From the NCBI RefSeq assembly GCF_014773485.1, contig NZ_JACXBP010000005.1, positions 186,001 through 250,000 of the forward strand: a stretch of 64,000 bases of DNA. Direction: 5' to 3'. The translations under genes were made by a program, and so were the position numbers. The DNA is from Erwinia aphidicola (GTDB lineage Bacteria; Pseudomonadota; Gammaproteobacteria; Enterobacterales; Enterobacteriaceae). How positions within the stretch are numbered: the first letter of the stretch is position 1; each line of letters starts with the position of its first letter. Positions 61,211-64,000 of the stretch are shown in pieces. Under the pieces are notes generated by a model. It saw only the letters and a list, made by a program, of their open reading frames with translations, was not told where the DNA came from and did no database searches.

Positions 61211-61660
61211 TTAATGGTTGCCGACAATATTGCCGAGAATGATCGAAGTGATTATCCCGGTGGCCGCAGCAATCAGCACATAATTGCCGTCAACATAGGC
61301 CCAGTGCTCACCGCGCGGTGGCTCATCCAGGCCGCGATCGCGCCAGTCGTCAACCCGATAATCGTCGCCACGGAAGCGGTCCGGTGCCGGGTGGCCGCGA
61401 CGGAAGTCATGGCCCTGCCACGCAAAATGGTCACGCTCGCCTGGACCACCGCGACCGCGATGGTCGTCGCCGCGCTCATTGTGCCCACGATCGTCATGGC
61501 GATCGTCGTGACGCTCATCGCCACCGTGATTATCGTGACCGCCCTGCTGATGCCACTCGCGGTCCGGGCCATTACCCGGACCGTCTGCGTAAGAGAGGGT
61601 GGTGAAAAGGCTGCTTGCTGTGAAAACGCTAATAATCAGTGCCAGTGTTGTTTTTTTCAT
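61211..61660 (-). CDS. RcnB-family periplasmic protein, His/Asp-rich
   Basis: An exported protein of 149 residues, second RcnB-family member of the window. The signal peptide ends near SYA-D (about 25). Residues 26-75 are extremely rich in His, Asp, Gly and Arg (HDNHGGDERHDDRHDD), a likely metal-binding tract. The folded part RRGHPAPDRFRGDDYRVDDWRDRGLDEPPRGEHW matches the first copy, and a hydrophobic C-terminal strand or helix follows (NYVLIAAATGIITSIILGNI). Monocistronic with its own hairpin. Confidence 0.85.
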   Translation of the reverse strand: MKKTTLALIISVFTASSLFTTLSYADGPGNGPDREWHQQGGHDNHGGDERHDDRHDDRGHNERGDDHRGRGGPGERDHFAWQGHDFRRGHPAPDRFRGDDYRVDDWRDRGLDEPPRGEHWAYVDGNYVLIAAATGIITSIILGNIVGNH

Positions 61661-61821
61661 GGGTGTATCCTCGATTTGCTCACGGCCTGCTGACTGCCGT
61701 GGCTTAAATATCGGGGATAACGCAACACTTCCCTATCTCACGAACTCCTAAAACCGAATGATTAGCGTCTTATTTTCACCTTCTTAACGCAATCCTTACT
61801 TAACCGTATGACAAGCCGCCG

Positions 61822-62250
61822 TTAATTCAGCTGGTAGTCAAGGGTGATCTCAGCGTTAAGCACCTGCGAGACCGGGCAGCCCGCTTTGGCCTTCTGGATG
61901 ATGCTGTCGAACTTATCTTTATCAATGCCCGGCAGTACTACCTTGCTCTGCAGCTCAATTTTAGTGATGGCGAACCCATCCCCTTTTTTATCCAGTGACA
62001 CATCGGCAACGGTATCGATGCTTTCAGGGGTGTAGCCTTCGTTGCCCAGCATCAGCGACAGCGCCATGGAGAAGCAGGCGGAGTGTGCCGCGCCAATCAG
62101 CTCTTCCGGATTGGTGCCTGGTTTGCCTTCAAAGCGGGTATTGAAACCGTAGGGCTGCTGGCTTAGCGCACCACTTTCGGTAGTGATGGTGCCTTTACCT
62201 TTTTTGATGTCGCCTTCCCAGTGTGCCTGTCCTTTCTTATGAATGGTCAT
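61822..62250 (-). CDS. osmC: Organic hydroperoxide reductase OsmC
   Basis: Thiol peroxidase of 142 residues, close to E. coli OsmC in length and sequence. The catalytic and resolving cysteines are Cys59 (AAHSACFSMAL) and Cys125 (AKAGCPVSQVL). The N-terminal HWEGDIKKGKGTI and FNTRFEGKPGTNPEELIG are typical. It removes organic hydroperoxides in the cytoplasm and is usually induced by osmotic stress and stationary phase through RpoS. Monocistronic. Confidence 0.95.
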   Translation of the reverse strand: MTIHKKGQAHWEGDIKKGKGTITTESGALSQQPYGFNTRFEGKPGTNPEELIGAAHSACFSMALSLMLGNEGYTPESIDTVADVSLDKKGDGFAITKIELQSKVVLPGIDKDKFDSIIQKAKAGCPVSQVLNAEITLDYQLN

Positions 62251-62560
62251 TGTTTTCCTCCGGTTGTTTAGTCAGCTACCAGTATAGACACTGTCGGCGA
62301 CAGCGCAGGTTGTTTACTGAGCAGACGAAAAAAAACCCGCCGGGCGGCGCCTGCCCGTGATGCGTTCGGCGGACCTCCGCTTCTCCGCGAACTTAACAAT
62401 GAAAATAATAAGCTTCGTCAATGCATAATTGTCATATCGTTGTTTAACGATTAACTTTTTTGCACCCTGTCCATAAACCCTCTCAGGTCTTTTTTTCTGG
62501 AGCTGACAGGCTATAGACTGCTTAAGCCCAATCCGGGCGGAGCAGACTTAAGGACGAGAA
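62251..62560. other. Intergenic region between osmC and the DUF4225-like gene
   Basis: 310 bases. The half near osmC carries the osmC promoter. The middle holds a GC-rich structure with a minus-strand U8 tract (62328-62386). From 62395 the DNA turns AT-rich toward the broken gene. A ribosome site GGACGAGAA precedes the ATG at 62561. Confidence 0.55.
62328..62386 (-). ncRNA. Candidate minus-strand small RNA or orphan terminator
   Basis: On the minus strand a TTGACG -35-like element (62421-62416) is followed after 17 bases by a weak -10 (TGTTAA). A GC-rich segment then folds through CCGCCG / CGGCGG with alternative inner GGGC / GCCC pairing and ends in eight T (62335-62328). No minus-strand gene ends here: osmC lies further along and starts beyond the T-tract. 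This leaves a short independent transcript as the simplest reading. Confidence 0.3.
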
Positions 62561-63453
62561 ATGGATAATTACCTGGATAAAAACCGCTTTATAAGCCTTT
62601 ACTACGCTAACGCTCAGAAAGATGCTGTCATCCTGAGGAAAACCGCTGACCACGCAGGCTTTAGGTATTTAAGAAGTCCTGTAGTCCGCGACGGCTTCAT
62701 GAAGAACATTGATACATTCATACAATCTCAACTGAATGGCATCAGTAAAAGCAAAAATGAGAGTGAGTGCAGAGAATGCATATTCAACCTCAGAAAGCAA
62801 AAAGAGCATATCGATAACCAGACATTTAGCCTTATGAACGGACGAGCTAAAATAATAGCATCAGGTCAGGTTGTTAAAGAGCTGGACACCTGGGGTTATA
62901 TTATTAATGGCGTTGGGGTGGTTATTGGTGGAATTCAGTTTGTAGCTGGAGTGGGAATAGCAATTTCATCTGCCTTAACAGGAAACATTATAGGTGTGGG
63001 AGCAGGGGCCTTTTTGGTAGTACATGGGTTGAACTCTTTGCAAGAAGGGGGGTGAATTTATGGAAAGGTAAGGATGATACAGTCGGATTCATGAGAGAAA
63101 GATACATTGAAACGGCAATATTTCTTGGATTCGATAAACGAACAGGAAGCATTGCGTATAGTTCCGTAGATCTCTTACTATCCGGCTAGGGATTAGGTCG
63201 TTTAGTGTTAAAGCCAGACGAATTTTGCTTATTTAGGCATATCCCTACTGATTTTGTCAGGGGTTATAAAGTTGCCAGCGCCCCCTCATTAACGATAGAG
63301 GCCACAGGCGACACCCTTTCAATTTATAACGCGGTCACAGCCAAAAAACAACCCTACCCCTTATATTTAAAGTATATCTTCGCCCCTAATTTCATAGGGG
63401 CCATAACAAAAACAACAATGACTCCAAAAATGCAGCCAGACAGCATAATATAA
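62561..63453 (+). pseudogene. DUF4225-like gene, frameshifted and interrupted
   Basis: The first 164 codons (MDNYLDKNRFISLYYANAQK ... GYIINGVGVVIGGIQFVAGVGIAISS) end at a TGA (63053) right after a run of six G. A -1 shift there restores a frame reading VNLWKGKDDTVGFMRERYIETA, which continues to an in-frame TAG at 63187 and then LVLKPDEFCLFRHIPTDFVRGYK, ending at 63453. The combined product has the glycine-rich membrane hairpin and C-terminal domain I associate with DUF4225 proteins, often linked to secretion-system or contact-dependent effector loci. Two lesions make it a pseudogene. AT-rich and codon-atypical, so probably acquired. Confidence 0.6.
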
Positions 63454-63665
63454 AACCCCACATCATTACCCAATCTAAAAAACTCACTCACTGATAACAA
63501 AGCCAACATTATCAACATCATTATCGCAACAACAAAAACGCGTTTTATTCTCTTAATCACTTCACTGTGTGTGACACCATCTCTTTCCGACCAAAACTTG
63601 ATAGAAGCAATTTCCTTAGACGTAAAGCCATATTTAATCAGCTTCTGTTCAGTATCATCAATCAT
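63354..63665 (-). CDS. Small two-helix membrane protein beside the DUF4225-like gene
   Basis: About 103 residues from the ATG at 63665 (MIDDTEQKLIKYGFTSKE), with AAGGG at a suitable distance; an ATG at 63671 is too close to it. A soluble charged N-terminus of about 40 residues precedes two membrane helices (VVAIMMLIMLALLSV and YIMLSGCIFGVIVVFVMAP). It is AT-rich like its neighbour and overlaps the 3' end of the broken gene by 100 bases in convergent orientation. It could be a small cognate or immunity-like protein, but this rests only on position. Confidence 0.5.
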   Translation of the reverse strand: MIDDTEQKLIKYGFTSKEIASIKFWSERDGVTHSEVIKRIKRVFVVAIMMLIMLALLSVSEFFRLGNDVGFYIMLSGCIFGVIVVFVMAPMKLGAKIYFKYKG

Positions 63666-63787
63666 CTTCATCCCTTAATTTTAACGTCATCCTATTGATA
63701 ATAACTTTTTTACTTATCGTAATGTGCCGATTTTCAATATTATCGCGTTATTAGATTAAAAAACAGATTCGGGGTGATGTAGAGCAA

Positions 63788-63813
63788 TAAAAAACCCGCC
63801 GGGCGGCGGGTTT
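63788..63813 (-). terminator. Rho-independent terminator of the cytochrome gene
   Basis: AAACCCGCC / GGCGGGTTT stem with a four-base GC loop, followed on the minus strand by a T run, nine bases beyond the cytochrome c stop codon. Confidence 0.92.
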
Positions 63814-63822
63814 GACAGGGGA

Positions 63823-64000
63823 CTATTTTTTCAGGTTTGCCCTGACCTCTTGCACCTGGTCGGCGCTCACCGCAGCGGCTTTATTACTCCAGCCTTGGCG
63901 GATAAAGGTCGCCAGCTGCGCCACCTCGTCGTCGCTCAGGCGGTTGGCAAAGCCCGGCATCGCCAGCGTCGACGGTGCTTTAGCGGTGGAGGGCTGCTGC
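63823..64000 (-). CDS. c-type cytochrome, C-terminal end (partial)
   Basis: The last 58 codons of a gene entering from the right. The translation ends QQPSTAKAPSTLAMPGF, then ANRLSDDEVAQLATFIRQGW and ANLKK. The Met of AMPGFANRLSDDEVAQLATFIR is the axial-ligand region of a class I cytochrome c, as found in the triple-haem cytochrome subunit of membrane-bound gluconate or alcohol dehydrogenases. The haem CXXCH motifs would lie outside the window. A gluconate dehydrogenase would act on the product of gcd; this is inference. Confidence 0.78.
   Translation of the reverse strand, partial: QQPSTAKAPSTLAMPGFANRLSDDEVAQLATFIRQGWSNKAAAVSADQVQEVRANLKK

Noticed and set aside
62561..63453. Programmed -1 frameshift at the G6 run
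   Set aside because: A slippery site alone could explain the first lesion, but the second in-frame stop at 63187 would still truncate the product, so decay is simpler.

Overview
This window is chromosomal DNA of a gamma-proteobacterium of the order Enterobacterales, most probably an Erwiniaceae member (Erwinia or Pantoea type). The evidence is near-identity of CspE, YohP, PqqU, OsmC and the ygb operon products to E. coli families, two ERIC elements, a complete arnBCADTEF operon, and a rich set of sugar-acid, polyol and direct-glucose-oxidation genes typical of plant-associated enterics. Gene identities come from recognising protein families by eye. No database search was run.

Layout. 1-3855 (minus): amino-acid type ABC transporter with a YbeM-like amidase and a dihydroxyphthalate-decarboxylase-like protein, divergent from a MocR-type regulator (3979-5337). 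5321-7048: GNAT acetyltransferase, a 31-residue ORF, cspE and pagP. 7595-11808: small zinc-ribbon protein, then a tightly coupled four-gene set (HAD phosphatase, serine hydrolase, two half-size SMR/EamA transporters) convergent with a class III aminotransferase. 12055-18331: yohP and the ygbN-otnI-otnC-otnK-ltnD operon for four-carbon sugar acids with its divergent DeoR regulator. 18485-26104: unknown genes, a CIO-type cytochrome bd oxidase, a CsbD/ElaB-like protein, a miniature OprB-like protein and a full OprB porin. 26611-35430 (minus): fetAB and arnBCADTEF (lipid A aminoarabinose modification). 35732-44332: D-lyxose/xylitol-type pentose locus with ABC transporter, xylulokinase, xylitol dehydrogenase, D-lyxose isomerase and LacI regulator. 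44450-49235: PQQ glucose dehydrogenase and the PQQ outer-membrane transporter PqqU. 49709-54368: lipoprotein, Fe-type alcohol dehydrogenase, SDR, RcnB-like protein, chemoreceptor. 54555-60464 (minus): Dpp-like ABC transporter with homocysteine S-methyltransferase behind a MetJ-like operator. 60602-64000: coiled-coil membrane protein, second RcnB-like protein, osmC, a broken DUF4225-like gene in AT-rich DNA, and the end of a c-type cytochrome gene.

Several parts fit together. gcd and pqqU give periplasmic glucose oxidation plus capture of external PQQ, and the partial cytochrome c at the right edge could serve a related periplasmic dehydrogenase. xdh, lyxose isomerase and xylB converge on D-xylulose 5-phosphate. 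The ygb operon converts threonate-type acids to dihydroxyacetone phosphate. pagP and arn both remodel lipid A and each has a candidate two-component operator (PhoP-like, PmrA-like). The most interesting less-described units are the MetJ-box/MmuM/Dpp-like transporter operon, the phosphatase-hydrolase-double-SMR-aminotransferase cluster, the MocR/amidase/ABC locus and the mini-OprB gene. No rRNA, tRNA, CRISPR array, insertion sequence or prophage was recognised.
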